Shown piece after piece: positions 1-8,715 of a stretch of DNA of 34,095 nt (position 1 is its first letter; every line of letters starts with the position of its first letter). Made by a program: the position numbers and the translations under genes. Under the pieces are notes generated by a model that saw only the letters and a program-made list of their open reading frames with translations, was not told where the DNA came from and made no database searches. Source of the DNA: an uncultured Lachnospiraceae bacterium (GTDB taxonomy: Bacteria > Bacillota > Clostridia > Lachnospirales > Lachnospiraceae); NCBI GenBank assembly GCA_900550285.1, contig URRW01000027.1, positions 1 through 34,095 on the forward strand, in the 5' to 3' direction.

Positions 1-17
1 TATTCAATTTTTAAAGC

Positions 18-35
18 AGCCACCGAAAGATGGCT
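18..35 (-). terminator. Weak hairpin downstream of ftsY
   Basis: A 7-bp inverted repeat (18-24 with 29-35, 4-nt loop) lies about 50 nt after the ftsY stop on the minus strand and is followed by a short T/A-rich stretch. It could be a weak terminator, but the T-run is poor and the operon may continue outside the window. Bases 1-87 hold no gene that I can support. Confidence 0.3.
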
Positions 36-87
36 TGTTTGTGATGCGATTAAGGAAATGGATACCCCCTACTTCTCATTTTCAATC

Positions 88-1026
88 TTAGTCCTCTTTC
101 TGCACGTCAAACAGTGCGTTTACAAATTCATCCGGATCGAACTTCTGCAGGTCGTCGATCTTTTCGCCGACGCCGATATATTTTACCGGAACATGCAGTT
201 CCGACTGGATTGCAACCGCGATGCCGCCCTTTGCCGTACCGTCCATCTTGGTCAGGACAATGCCCGTCAGATCTGCGACCTGCGCAAACTCTCTCGCCTG
301 CACAAGCGCGTTCTGTCCGGTCGTACCGTCCAGCACCACCAGATTTTCCCGGTGCGCATTCGGAAATTCCCGCTCGATGATGCGGTTCATCTTTTTTAAT
401 TCTTCCATCAGGTTCTTTTTATTATGAAGCCGCCCCGCCGTATCGCACAAAAGCACGTCTGCATGGCGCGCCTTCGCCGCGTTTACCGCGTCATAGATCA
501 CACTTGCCGGGTCGGAGCCCTCTGCTCCGCCGATCATGTCCACGCCCGCGCGGTGCGCCCACTCCGCCAGCTGATCGCCCGCCGCCGCGCGGAACGTATC
601 CGCCGCCGCGATGAGTACCTTTTTCCCGTCACCCTTTAATTTCGCTGCCAGCTTTCCGATTGACGTCGTCTTTCCGACGCCGTTTACGCCGATCACCATA
701 ACGACCGACTGCTCCTTTTCAAACTCATATGCCGTTTCACCAACGTGCATCTGCTCCCGGATGCTGTCGATCAGGATCTGCCGGCAGTCCTCCGGATCGC
801 AGATTCCCTGCTCGTCCACCTGGTCCTTTAAACGCTCCAAAATCTCCTGCGTGGCGCGCACGCCCAGATCGCCCATAATAAGCGTCTCTTCCAGCTCCTC
901 ATAAAAATCGTCGTCGATTGCGGAATACCCCGAAAAGATCGAGTCGATCCCGCGGGCGATATTATTTCTGGTCTTTGTCAGCCCTTCCTTCAGCCGGGCA
1001 AAAAAACCTTTTTTCTCCTCTCCCAT
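88..1026 (-). CDS. ftsY: Signal recognition particle receptor FtsY
   Basis: SRP receptor GTPase that docks SRP-bound ribosomes at the membrane and hands them to SecYEG. The 312-residue protein has a short charged N-terminal region, the helical N domain, and the NG GTPase with all its motifs: P-loop GVNGVGKTTS, DTFRAAA, DTAGR and TKMDGTAKGG. It lacks the long acidic A domain of E. coli FtsY, as is normal in Firmicutes. The reading frame extends 6 codons further to a TTG at 1044, but the ATG at 1026 is preceded by a GGAAAGGA-like ribosome site and gives the usual start (MGEEKKG). It is the last gene of plsX-acpP-rnc-smc-ftsY in this window, 64 nt after smc. Confidence 0.96.
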   Translation of the reverse strand: MGEEKKGFFARLKEGLTKTRNNIARGIDSIFSGYSAIDDDFYEELEETLIMGDLGVRATQEILERLKDQVDEQGICDPEDCRQILIDSIREQMHVGETAYEFEKEQSVVMVIGVNGVGKTTSIGKLAAKLKGDGKKVLIAAADTFRAAAGDQLAEWAHRAGVDMIGGAEGSDPASVIYDAVNAAKARHADVLLCDTAGRLHNKKNLMEELKKMNRIIEREFPNAHRENLVVLDGTTGQNALVQAREFAQVADLTGIVLTKMDGTAKGGIAVAIQSELHVPVKYIGVGEKIDDLQKFDPDEFVNALFDVQKED

Positions 1027-1090
1027 CTCAAGCTTCCTTTCCAAACGTCAGCAAAACATCAGCCGTCCGTCTTATTTTGCTGCAATCTTT

Positions 1091-4000
1091 TTAATCCGTC
1101 AGATCCTTGTCGATCAGATTTACGCTTACCAGCGTGGACACGCCCTTTTCCTGCATCGTAATGCCGTATAGCCGGTCCGCCGCCTCCATCGTCCCCCTTC
1201 TGTGGGTGATCACGATAAACTGGGTGTGGGCGGTCAGCTTATGCAGATATTTCGCATAGCGTCCCACGTTGCTGTCGTCCAGCGCCGCCTCGATCTCATC
1301 CAGAAGGCAAAACGGCGACGGCTTTAAATTCTGGATTGCAAACAGCAAAGAAATCGCCGTCAGCGCCTTTTCGCCGCCGGAAAGCTGCATCATATTCTGA
1401 AGCTTTTTGCCCGGAGGCTGTGCGATAATGCGGATGCCCGCTTCCAGAATATCCTCGCCCTCCATCAGCTCAAGCGTACCCTTTCCGCCGCCGAACAGCT
1501 CCTTGAATACCTTGTCAAACTCCCGTCCGATCTCGCCGAATTTTTCCTTAAACTGGCGGCGCATCGCCTCATCCAGCTCTAAGATGATCCGTTCCAGCGT
1601 CTTTTCGGCTTCCACCAGATCATCGTGCTGGGTCTTTAAAAACGTGTAGCGCTCCATCAGGTTTTTGTAATCCTCGATGGCATTTACGTTGACGTCGCCC
1701 AACTTGCGGATGGCGTCCTTTACCTCTGCCGTCTGCTTTTTCATCGCAGCAAGGTCGGTCATCGCCTCATTCCGCATCAAAACCGCGTCGCGCAGCGTGA
1801 TCTCATACTCGTTCCACATGTAATTGATCTGGTTCTCCATCGCTTCTTCCAGCTTTTCCTTCTGGGCGTTCAAGCGGTAGACCTCCTTATCCAGCGCGCT
1901 CATCCGCGCAGACAGCTCTTCCCGCTCTGCAAAAAAGTTTTTCTGCCTTCCGGCAAGCGCTTCCCGCCGCTTTGTATCCGCAGAAAGCTTTTCCTGCGCG
2001 TCGTTTTGGGCTGTCTGGGAAGCTTCGATGGTCGCCTGCAGCCGTTTGATATTTTCTTCCTTTAAAACCGCTTCCGCTGCGCCGTCCTCCAGGCTCTGCG
2101 CAACCTCCGCCAGCTCCTTTTCATACCGCCCGATCTCGCCCTTTAAACGCTCCTCGTTTGTCTGGTAAAAGCCGAGCTGCTGCCGGATCTTTTCGACCTC
2201 AAGCTCTTTTTCGTTGAGCGCCGCCGTCTGCGCCGCTTCCTCCTGGCGTCTTTCTCCGAGCTCCTTGGTCAGCGCTTCGATCTTTTCTTCCGTTTCTTTT
2301 TCAAATGTCTCTGAGTCTGCCAGCTCCTTTTGCGTATCCGCTTTTTCCTGCTTAAGCTGGCGCACCTGATTTTCGATCTCACCCTCTTCTTTTTTCAGCC
2401 CCGTATAGCCGGCTTCCGTCTCGCTGCGCTTTTCCTGCGCCGACTGTACGTTTAAGCGCGCCGTATTCTGCCGGATAAACGCCTCCTGCAGGCTGTTTTT
2501 GATTTCTTCCAGCTCCATCCGCATCGCGTTCCGGCTCTTTTTGATCTCCTCGATCTCGTTTAGCAAAAGATCGATCGCCTCCAGATGGCGTTTGACCTTC
2601 TGCTCCAGCTCCTCCATCTCCCTGCGCCGTCCCAGAAGGTTGCTGCTGTTTTTAAACGCGCCGCCGCTGATCGAGCCGCCCGGGGACAAAGACTCGCCCT
2701 CCAGCGTCACGATCCGCAGGCTGTAGCCGTATTTGCGCGCAAGACGGGTGGCGTTGTCCACCTGATCCACCACCACGATCCTGCCCAGAAGGGAACGCGC
2801 CACGTCCGCATACGCCCCATCCGTATGCACGAGCGTATGCGCAAGCCCCAAAACGCCGGGCTCCTTTAAGGCGTCCTTCTGCCGAAACTCCTGCGCGTTT
2901 TTGATGCTGTTTAACGGCAAAAACGTCGCACGCCCCGCCTTTGTCTGCTTTAAAAATCCGATCATCCGTTTGGCGGTTTCCTCATCGTCGGTCACGATGT
3001 TCTGGATGCTGCCGCCAAGGGCTGTCTCAATGGCTGTCTCATATTTTTTTTCTACCTTGATGATGTCTGCCACCACGCCGACAATGCCCGGATTTTTTTC
3101 TTTCTGCTCCATCACGCGGCGGATCGCGCTGCCGTAGCCCTCATAGCGCTCCGTCAAGTTGCTGACCGCATCCAGCTTTGACTTGTCCTGATGATACAAA
3201 ACCTGCCGGTCCCTGAGCTCCTTGTCCTTTTGCGCCATCTGCTCCCGGACAGCAGAAATCGCTTCCTCCTTCGATGCCTGCGCGCCGTTTAGTTCCTCGA
3301 TCTCACTGCTGACTGCCGCAAAGATCTCCTGCAGCTCCTTTAAATTCTCTTCCTGCAAAACCTCGTCGGACTTTACGCGCAGCAGGCGGGAATTTAATTC
3401 CGCGCGCTTTATCTGCGCCTGTTCCAGCATCGTTTCCTGACGTCCGATTTTTGTCTTGATCTGGGCGCGCTCATTTAAATTGGAAATAATTGCGTTTTTT
3501 TCTGCCTCGATCGAAGCGTTTAACCCTGTGATCTGCTCCTGGACTGCCCGCAGCTTCCCGGCGGAGCTGTCCCGCTCCAAGGACAGCTCCAAAAGCCGCG
3601 CGTCGATCCCTGCCCGCTCGGAAAGAAGCTTTTCCCTGTCCTGATTTCTCGCATTGATCTCGCCTGTAAGCGTTTCCCTGCGGCTGCGCAGATGCGCCTC
3701 ATTGCCGCGGATGGAACGGATCTTTTCCTGCAAAACCGCGATCTCGCCTTCCAGCCTTCCGCGCATGACCGATGTATCCGTCAGCTTCGCGCGCTCCTCT
3801 TCCATGCTGCGTTCCAGCTCCTCGATCTTTGCCGCGATCCGGTCATACTCCTGCTTGATGCCCTCGTACTTTCCGGAGGTTTCCTTCAGATCCCCCGCTG
3901 CGATGCCGTATTTTTCCTCTGCATCTTTCAGCTGCGCACGGATCTTTTCGCTTTCCACCAAAAATACATTGACGTCCAGCGCCTTTAGCTCTTCCTTGTA

Positions 4001-4651
4001 CCGCAAATAAACGCGGGCTTTTTCCGCCTGCTTTTCCAACGGCTCCACCTGCTTTTCCAGCTCGGAAAGGATGTCCGTTACACGCACCAGATTCTGCTGC
4101 TCCGTTTCCAGCTTTTTAACGGAAGCCTCCTTGCGGCGCTTGAATTTTACGATTCCCGCCGCCTCGTCGAACAGCTCCCGCCTCTCTTCCGGCCTGCCGC
4201 TCAAAATCTTGTCGATCTGACCCTGCCCGATGATGGAATAGCCCTCTTTTCCGATACCCGTATCGTAAAAAAGCTCGTTCACGTCTTTTAAGCGGCACGC
4301 CGTCCCATTGATCAGATATTCGCTCTCCCCGGAACGGTACAGCCGCCTTGCCACCGTTACTTCATCGTAGTCGATGGCAAGCTGATGGTCGCTGTTGTCC
4401 AGCGTGATCGCCACATACGCATATCCCAGCGGCTTTCTCAATTCGGTACCGGAAAAAATAACGTCCTGCATGGACGCGCCGCGCAGCTGCTTGATCCTCT
4501 GTTCGCCAAGCACCCAGCGCACCGCATCCGCCACGTTACTCTTTCCGCTGCCGTTTGGTCCGACGATTCCGGTGATTCCGTTATGAAATTCAAACAGGAT
4601 CTTGTTGGCAAAGGATTTAAACCCGTGCACCTCAATGCTTTTTAAATACAT
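1091..4651 (-). CDS. smc: Chromosome segregation protein SMC
   Basis: Structural maintenance of chromosomes ATPase, the core of the SMC-ScpAB condensin that is loaded at ParB sites and organises the chromosome. The length of 1186 residues is typical. The N-terminal head starts MYLKSIEVHGFKSF and carries Walker A GPNGSGKSNV at about residues 31-40. Two long coiled coils flank a hinge at about residues 500-680. The C-terminal head has the ABC signature LSGGEKALTA and Walker B FCLLDEIEAALDD. The ATG at 4651 has a purine-rich site upstream (AAGGAG, about 10 nt). It sits 15 nt after rnc, in the rnc-smc-ftsY order common in Firmicutes, and is probably co-transcribed and translated with them. Confidence 0.97.
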   Translation of the reverse strand: MYLKSIEVHGFKSFANKILFEFHNGITGIVGPNGSGKSNVADAVRWVLGEQRIKQLRGASMQDVIFSGTELRKPLGYAYVAITLDNSDHQLAIDYDEVTVARRLYRSGESEYLINGTACRLKDVNELFYDTGIGKEGYSIIGQGQIDKILSGRPEERRELFDEAAGIVKFKRRKEASVKKLETEQQNLVRVTDILSELEKQVEPLEKQAEKARVYLRYKEELKALDVNVFLVESEKIRAQLKDAEEKYGIAAGDLKETSGKYEGIKQEYDRIAAKIEELERSMEEERAKLTDTSVMRGRLEGEIAVLQEKIRSIRGNEAHLRSRRETLTGEINARNQDREKLLSERAGIDARLLELSLERDSSAGKLRAVQEQITGLNASIEAEKNAIISNLNERAQIKTKIGRQETMLEQAQIKRAELNSRLLRVKSDEVLQEENLKELQEIFAAVSSEIEELNGAQASKEEAISAVREQMAQKDKELRDRQVLYHQDKSKLDAVSNLTERYEGYGSAIRRVMEQKEKNPGIVGVVADIIKVEKKYETAIETALGGSIQNIVTDDEETAKRMIGFLKQTKAGRATFLPLNSIKNAQEFRQKDALKEPGVLGLAHTLVHTDGAYADVARSLLGRIVVVDQVDNATRLARKYGYSLRIVTLEGESLSPGGSISGGAFKNSSNLLGRRREMEELEQKVKRHLEAIDLLLNEIEEIKKSRNAMRMELEEIKNSLQEAFIRQNTARLNVQSAQEKRSETEAGYTGLKKEEGEIENQVRQLKQEKADTQKELADSETFEKETEEKIEALTKELGERRQEEAAQTAALNEKELEVEKIRQQLGFYQTNEERLKGEIGRYEKELAEVAQSLEDGAAEAVLKEENIKRLQATIEASQTAQNDAQEKLSADTKRREALAGRQKNFFAEREELSARMSALDKEVYRLNAQKEKLEEAMENQINYMWNEYEITLRDAVLMRNEAMTDLAAMKKQTAEVKDAIRKLGDVNVNAIEDYKNLMERYTFLKTQHDDLVEAEKTLERIILELDEAMRRQFKEKFGEIGREFDKVFKELFGGGKGTLELMEGEDILEAGIRIIAQPPGKKLQNMMQLSGGEKALTAISLLFAIQNLKPSPFCLLDEIEAALDDSNVGRYAKYLHKLTAHTQFIVITHRRGTMEAADRLYGITMQEKGVSTLVSVNLIDKDLTD

Positions 4652-4666
4652 ACCTTCTCTTGCTCC

Positions 4667-5359
4667 TTAACGGTTTCTCAGCTTTAAAATGGCCTCGTAT
4701 GCCGCCTGCTGTTCCGCCGCCTTTTTCGTGCGTCCCCTGCCGCTTCCGATCACTTCCCCGTCCAGAGTCGCCTCCACCCAGAACGCCTTATCGTGGTCGG
4801 GGCCTTCCTCTCCCTTTAAAACATAGGAAAAATCCCCGCCGCCTTCCGCCTGTAAAAGCTCCTGCAGTACCGTCTTGCTGTCATAAAACAGAATCTTGTT
4901 TTCCAGATCGGAAAGGACGAATTTGTGGATGAAATCATGCGCCGCCGAAAATCCGCCGTCCAGATACAGCGCGCCGATCACCGCCTCCATGCCATCGGAG
5001 GTAATGGAATCCCTCAGGCGTCCGCCCGTCGCTTCCTCCCCTTTTCCCAAAAGCATGTACTGCCCCAGTTCCAGATCCCGCGCGCAGTAAGCAAGCGCAG
5101 GCTCGCACACCATCGAGGAGCGCAGCTTTGTCAGCTTGCCCTCCGGCATCTGCGGGTTTTCATGGAATAAAAAGTCGCTGGAAATCAGCTCCAGCACCGC
5201 ATCCCCTAAAAATTCCAGACGCTCGTAATCCTTTAACTTGTTGATCCGCTGCTCGTTTGCATAAGAGCTGTGGGTAAGCGCCTGCTTTAACAGGCTCTTG
5301 TCCCGAAACCGATAGCCGATCTTTTTTTCCAACTCATCTATCGTATATTCCCCAGTCAT
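4667..5359 (-). CDS. rnc: Ribonuclease III
   Basis: Double-stranded-RNA endonuclease that processes rRNA precursors and structured mRNAs. The 230-residue protein has the RNase III catalytic domain at about residues 5-150, with the signature ERLEFLGDAVLE (residues 46-57) containing the metal-binding acidic residues. The double-stranded-RNA-binding domain is at about residues 158-228, ending with the typical GRGRTKKAAEQQAA helix. The length matches bacterial Rnc. It lies 6 nt after acpP and 15 nt before smc, so it is almost certainly in the same operon. Confidence 0.97.
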   Translation of the reverse strand: MTGEYTIDELEKKIGYRFRDKSLLKQALTHSSYANEQRINKLKDYERLEFLGDAVLELISSDFLFHENPQMPEGKLTKLRSSMVCEPALAYCARDLELGQYMLLGKGEEATGGRLRDSITSDGMEAVIGALYLDGGFSAAHDFIHKFVLSDLENKILFYDSKTVLQELLQAEGGGDFSYVLKGEEGPDHDKAFWVEATLDGEVIGSGRGRTKKAAEQQAAYEAILKLRNR

Positions 5360-5365
5360 GTTTTT

Positions 5366-5599
5366 TCACTCGCTTCTCGTATTTTTAATCAGTTCCACCG
5401 CTTCTTTGACCGTCTCGATCTGTGCCGCCGCGTCCGGATCCACCTCGATGTCGAAGGTTTCCTCAATTCCCATGACGATCTGGTATACGTCCAGAGAATC
5501 CGCGCACAGATCGTCCACAAAGGAGGTATCCTCCGTCACCTCCCGCGGATCGACACTCAGCACCTCGGCAATGATCTGTTTTAACTTTTCCAGCTCCAT
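5366..5599 (-). CDS. acpP: Acyl carrier protein
   Basis: Carrier of growing acyl chains in type II fatty-acid synthesis; PlsX, encoded just upstream, takes acyl groups from it. The 77-residue acidic protein has the phosphopantetheine attachment motif DSLD with Ser35. The open frame continues upstream into plsX, but the start MELEKLKQ at 5599 gives the normal ACP length and lies 5 nt after the plsX stop, so translational coupling is likely. The rest of the fab gene cluster is not in the window. Confidence 0.96.
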   Translation of the reverse strand: MELEKLKQIIAEVLSVDPREVTEDTSFVDDLCADSLDVYQIVMGIEETFDIEVDPDAAAQIETVKEAVELIKNTRSE

Positions 5600-5604
5600 A
5601 CCGG

Positions 5605-6624
5605 TCAACCTTCTTCCTTTGCCCTGGCAATGCTTTCCGAAATCTTCCCGATAATATCCTGTTCCTTGAACGTAATGCACTGCAGGATCGTATTTTTTAC
5701 CTCCACCGACTTGGAGCTGCCGTGGGTCTTTACGACCAGTCCCTTTAATCCCAGAAGCGGCGCTCCGCCGTATTCTTCCAGATCAAACGCCTTTAACGTC
5801 TTTTTCAGCGCGGGCTTTACCAAAAGGGCGCCGATCTTGGAACGCAGGCTCGTCATCATTCCCTGCTTTACCATCTTGATCAGCGTGCCGCCCACGCCCT
5901 CATACAGCTTTAAGATCACGTTTCCCACAAACGCCTCGCACACGATCACGTCCGCCATTCCCGCCGGAATGTCCCGCGCCTCAATGCTGCCGATAAAATT
6001 GATGTCTTTACACTCCTTCAGCAGAGGATAGGTTTCTTTTACAAGGGCATTTCCCTTTTCCTCTTCCGCGCCGATGTTGACGATCGCAACCTTCGGATTC
6101 TTAATGCCCATGACGTTTTCCATATAAATGGAGCCCATGCGCGCAAACTGCACCAGATGGGAGGAACGCGCGTCCACGTTTGCGCCGCAGTCGATCAGGA
6201 GGGAACAGCCCTTCTGGGTCGGGATCAGGGGAGCCAGCGGCGGGCGCTCTACGCCTTTTGCCCTGCCGACCAAAACCTGTCCGCCGACCAAAACCGCGCC
6301 GGTAGAACCTGCGGATACAAACGCGTCGCACTCTCCTGCCTTTACCAGATTCAGCCCCTTTACGATGGAGGAATCCTTTTTGCCGCGGATCGCGTTCACC
6401 GGCGGTTCTCCCGTCTCGATCACTTCCGAAGCATGTACGATCTCTATTCTCTCTGCCGGATAGGAATATGCGGACAGTTCCTTCTTAATTTCCTCTTCTT
6501 TTCCAACGAGACATACCTTTACGCGGTCACTTGCCTGCACAGCCTCCACCGCTCCTTTTACAACCTCTGCCGGAGCGTTGTCGCCGCCCATGGCGTCCAC
6601 GGCTACTTTTACCAAATCAGCCAT
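5605..6624 (-). CDS. plsX: Phosphate acyltransferase PlsX
   Basis: Peripheral membrane enzyme that converts acyl-ACP to acyl-phosphate, the substrate of PlsY for the first acylation of glycerol-3-phosphate in phospholipid synthesis. The 339-residue protein begins MADLVKVAVDAMGGDNAP, the family's N-terminal signature, and contains the conserved SAGSTGA segment and the C-terminal GGAPLLGLKG segment. A GTG 30 nt further upstream is in frame, but the ATG at 6624 has an AGAGGAAAGG site at a good distance and fits the family start. It is the first gene of the operon that runs to ftsY and has its own promoter at 6676-6704. Confidence 0.96.
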   Translation of the reverse strand: MADLVKVAVDAMGGDNAPAEVVKGAVEAVQASDRVKVCLVGKEEEIKKELSAYSYPAERIEIVHASEVIETGEPPVNAIRGKKDSSIVKGLNLVKAGECDAFVSAGSTGAVLVGGQVLVGRAKGVERPPLAPLIPTQKGCSLLIDCGANVDARSSHLVQFARMGSIYMENVMGIKNPKVAIVNIGAEEEKGNALVKETYPLLKECKDINFIGSIEARDIPAGMADVIVCEAFVGNVILKLYEGVGGTLIKMVKQGMMTSLRSKIGALLVKPALKKTLKAFDLEEYGGAPLLGLKGLVVKTHGSSKSVEVKNTILQCITFKEQDIIGKISESIARAKEEG

Positions 6625-6675
6625 TTTGCTTCCAACCTTTCCTCTCTTTTGCACTGCTGTAATACATTATCTTTT

Positions 6676-6704
6676 ATAATACTAAAATCAGCCCGAAAAG
6701 TCAA
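6676..6704 (-). promoter_or_regulatory. Predicted promoter of the plsX operon
   Basis: Minus-strand -35 TTGACT (6699-6704), 17-nt spacer, -10 TATTAT (6676-6681), about 50 nt upstream of the plsX ATG. The -10 element is part of a small inverted repeat ATTAT-N5-ATAAT (6666-6680), a possible operator. Firmicute plsX operons are often controlled by FapR-like lipid sensors, but the match to a FapR site is poor. Confidence 0.7.
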
Positions 6705-6727
6705 ACTGTTACAGGCTCCCGGAACAG

Positions 6728-6756
6728 AAAAAAGGCCCCCGGAAAATCCGGAAGCC
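6728..6756 (-). terminator. Rho-independent terminator after rpmF
   Basis: A 9-bp GC-rich stem (6734-6742 with 6748-6756, 5-nt loop) followed on the minus strand by a run of six T. It lies 17 nt past the rpmF stop and separates the yceD-rpmF transcript from the plsX operon. Confidence 0.88.
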
Positions 6757-6773
6757 AGTTCGGTTTGCATTAT

Positions 6774-6956
6774 TTAAGCTTCAACCTTAACGATTTCGCG
6801 CTTGTTGTAAGAACCACATGCCTTGCAGACTCTATGAGGCATCATCAGTGCGCCACATTTGCTGCACTTCACCAGAGTGGGTGCGCTCATTTTCCAATTC
6901 GCCCGTCTCTTATCTCTTCTGGACTTGGAAGACTTATTCTTAGGACAGATAGACAT
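6774..6956 (-). CDS. rpmF: 50S ribosomal protein L32
   Basis: Small zinc-binding protein of the large ribosomal subunit. The 60 residues contain the family core SKSRRDKRRANW and four cysteines in two CxxC pairs (C31/C34 and C44/C47), so this is the zinc-containing form and not the cysteine-free paralog used under zinc limitation. It starts only 2 nt after the yceD stop, the usual yceD-rpmF gene pair of bacteria, and is followed by a strong terminator. Confidence 0.97.
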   Translation of the reverse strand: MSICPKNKSSKSRRDKRRANWKMSAPTLVKCSKCGALMMPHRVCKACGSYNKREIVKVEA

Positions 6957-6958
6957 CG

Positions 6959-7483
6959 TTACACCTCCTTATTCGCGTTAAAGACATCCATAATTGCCGC
7001 CATCCTCGGATCGGGAACAAACGTATCACAGCCGCACGCTCCCGTGTTCAAATCCTTCCCGCAGACAGGACACAGTCCCTTGCAGTCTGGTCTGCACAAC
7101 ACCTTCATAGGCCAGCTTGTCGTAATCTCATTATCGATCAGACTATCTATATTCAGTGAGTAACCTTCCATAAAAGCATCCTGCTCTTCCAGCTCGTCAG
7201 CGCCTGCCCGGTCAGGGGCGCACACCTCCCGGCTGATATTCAAGTCAAGCGGATACTCCACTTCATTCAGGCATCGGTCACACGGAACCGCCACGGTCAG
7301 TTTCAGCCTTGCTTCCACCAGAGCTTTGCCCTGTGCGGTATTGCTCAGCTTCAGGCTCACTGCGCTGCTGTCCTTTACCGGAAACCCGCTTCCCTCATGC
7401 ACGATAACCGTGCGCTCAAAAGGGATCTCCTTACTGATCACTTTGCCTTCGGATGCAAATACATCTGTCACATTCACTAACAT
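6959..7483 (-). CDS. YceD/DUF177 family protein
   Basis: A 174-residue member of the YceD (DUF177) family, which is nearly always encoded just before rpmF and has been linked in bacteria and plants to 23S rRNA accumulation and ribosome assembly; the exact activity is not settled. The central motif CDRCLNEVEYPL and the C-terminal cysteine cluster (CRPDCKGLCPVCGKDLN, then CGC) suggest metal binding. The ATG at 7483 has an AGGAG site 7 nt upstream. The gene has its own consensus promoter at 7539-7567. Confidence 0.9.
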   Translation of the reverse strand: MLVNVTDVFASEGKVISKEIPFERTVIVHEGSGFPVKDSSAVSLKLSNTAQGKALVEARLKLTVAVPCDRCLNEVEYPLDLNISREVCAPDRAGADELEEQDAFMEGYSLNIDSLIDNEITTSWPMKVLCRPDCKGLCPVCGKDLNTGACGCDTFVPDPRMAAIMDVFNANKEV

Positions 7484-7538
7484 AGCATACTCCTAACGAT
7501 AGGACAAAATCCGGTCGGACTCCGTCCATACTCATCAA

Positions 7539-7567
7539 ATTATACAGACCGCTTCCGTATTTGTCAA
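7539..7567 (-). promoter_or_regulatory. Consensus promoter of yceD-rpmF
   Basis: Perfect sigma-A type promoter on the minus strand: -35 TTGACA (7562-7567), 17-nt spacer, -10 TATAAT (7539-7544). The predicted start is about 50 nt upstream of the yceD ATG. A strong constitutive promoter fits a ribosomal-protein transcript. Confidence 0.9.
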
Positions 7568-7592
7568 GAACATTTTTCAGGAACTGTTCTAA

Positions 7593-7614
7593 CCCCTGTG
7601 CGCCCCCTGTGCGC
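7593..7614. repeat. Tandem 11-bp direct repeat
   Basis: Two perfect adjacent copies of CCCCTGTGCGC (7593-7603 and 7604-7614), 25 bp upstream of the -35 box of the yceD-rpmF promoter, in the 160-bp gap between that promoter's gene and the SGNH gene. The gap shows nothing else beyond the promoter, and no clear terminator for the SGNH gene. The repeat may be a binding site or a slippage duplication. Confidence 0.8.
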
Positions 7615-7654
7615 CGCAGTTTTGCTCCAGCCGCCGTCCCTCTCTGCCGGGTTC

Positions 7655-8671
7655 TCACTTCACAATTCCGTGCTGCAGCAAATACTCCTTCCACACCTGA
7701 TAGTATTTTGCTTTCAGATGGATCTGGTCGAACGTCCAGTCCGCGTGCAGATTGCCGTTTTCATCGCACACTGCTTCGTTGACGTCAAGATAGAAAATAT
7801 CCCTGTCATTTGCCAGCGTTTCGATCATCACATTGCGGATGTTGATATTCGTATTATTAAAGATCGGATCGGAAGCGTTTTTCCCCTCCGCCACCCGCAT
7901 GATCCCCTGCAGGAAAATGATCGCGTCCGGCTGCAGCTCCCGTATTTTGTAAACCGCCCGCGCATACGCCTCAAAAAACGACTCCTGCGTCCCGGTTCCC
8001 ATCTCGTTAATGCCGATCATCAGATAGATCTTCTTATAGGAATGCCGCGTCAGCGCCTCCTCCAGCGTGATCTTTTCATTTCCGTCCTGAATGAACGCCT
8101 TGGGCTTTTCAAACAGGTTGTACACGGTCAGCGACGTCTTGCAGTAAAAATCCGCATGATCCTCGATGCCGCCGTATTCCAAAAGCCCCTGCGTCCGGGA
8201 ATCCCCGATAAACGCCGCGTCGTCAAAATAGCTTTCATCCACCTGCGTAAAACTGTACGTTATTTCTCCCTCATTTTCCTGTCCTGCCGAATTTCCGGAT
8301 ACATCGTTTCCGGAAACGCTGTTATCCGACACACCGGACACTTCCTGCCCGCCGGTTCCCGTGCCGCCCGCTTCCTGCTGTGCGCTGCCCTCCGGGCTTT
8401 CTTTTCCCGCTTCTCCTGTCTGCTCTTTTCCGCCGTTTTCATCCGTTTTGCCTACAGGCGGCTCTTTGTCCTCCATGCGCCCCGCCAGGCCGCTCCACGG
8501 GAATACGCCGTCCTTTGCCGCCGTAAATACCGCAGCCATCGCAGGCGTCTCCGGTCCGTCCGGACGGTAATCTGCATAAATGCCGTTTTGATTTGCCAGC
8601 CCGATCAGCTCTAAGATCAGCCCGCTGACCGCGATCAGGACAAGAAGCGGACATTTTTTCCATAACTTCAT
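7655..8671 (-). CDS. Membrane-anchored SGNH/GDSL hydrolase, partner of the MBOAT
   Basis: 338-residue protein with an N-terminal membrane segment (about residues 7-25), a low-complexity Gly/Ser/Glu/Gln-rich linker (about 66-135, with VSG-type repeats), and an extracellular SGNH esterase-like domain. Visible catalytic features are GDSR with Ser158, the GINEMG block, and D315-x-x-H318 in FDQIHL. In AlgI/AlgJ-type and related systems such a protein completes acetyl transfer from the membrane MBOAT to a cell-surface glycan. The substrate here is unknown. The ATG at 8671 has an AGAGGA site and directly precedes the hydrophobic segment; a longer frame upstream only re-reads the MBOAT gene end. It starts 44 nt after the MBOAT stop. 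Confidence 0.87.
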   Translation of the reverse strand: MKLWKKCPLLVLIAVSGLILELIGLANQNGIYADYRPDGPETPAMAAVFTAAKDGVFPWSGLAGRMEDKEPPVGKTDENGGKEQTGEAGKESPEGSAQQEAGGTGTGGQEVSGVSDNSVSGNDVSGNSAGQENEGEITYSFTQVDESYFDDAAFIGDSRTQGLLEYGGIEDHADFYCKTSLTVYNLFEKPKAFIQDGNEKITLEEALTRHSYKKIYLMIGINEMGTGTQESFFEAYARAVYKIRELQPDAIIFLQGIMRVAEGKNASDPIFNNTNINIRNVMIETLANDRDIFYLDVNEAVCDENGNLHADWTFDQIHLKAKYYQVWKEYLLQHGIVK

Positions 8672-8715
8672 GGTATCTGAATCCTCTTTTCTTTCTCTGC
8701 AATCCATTCCTGCCG

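Noticed and set aside
7598..8614. Plus-strand frame of 338 codons opposite the SGNH gene
   Set aside because: The minus-strand protein has signal-anchor and catalytic motifs; the antisense product is Arg/His-rich with no motif.
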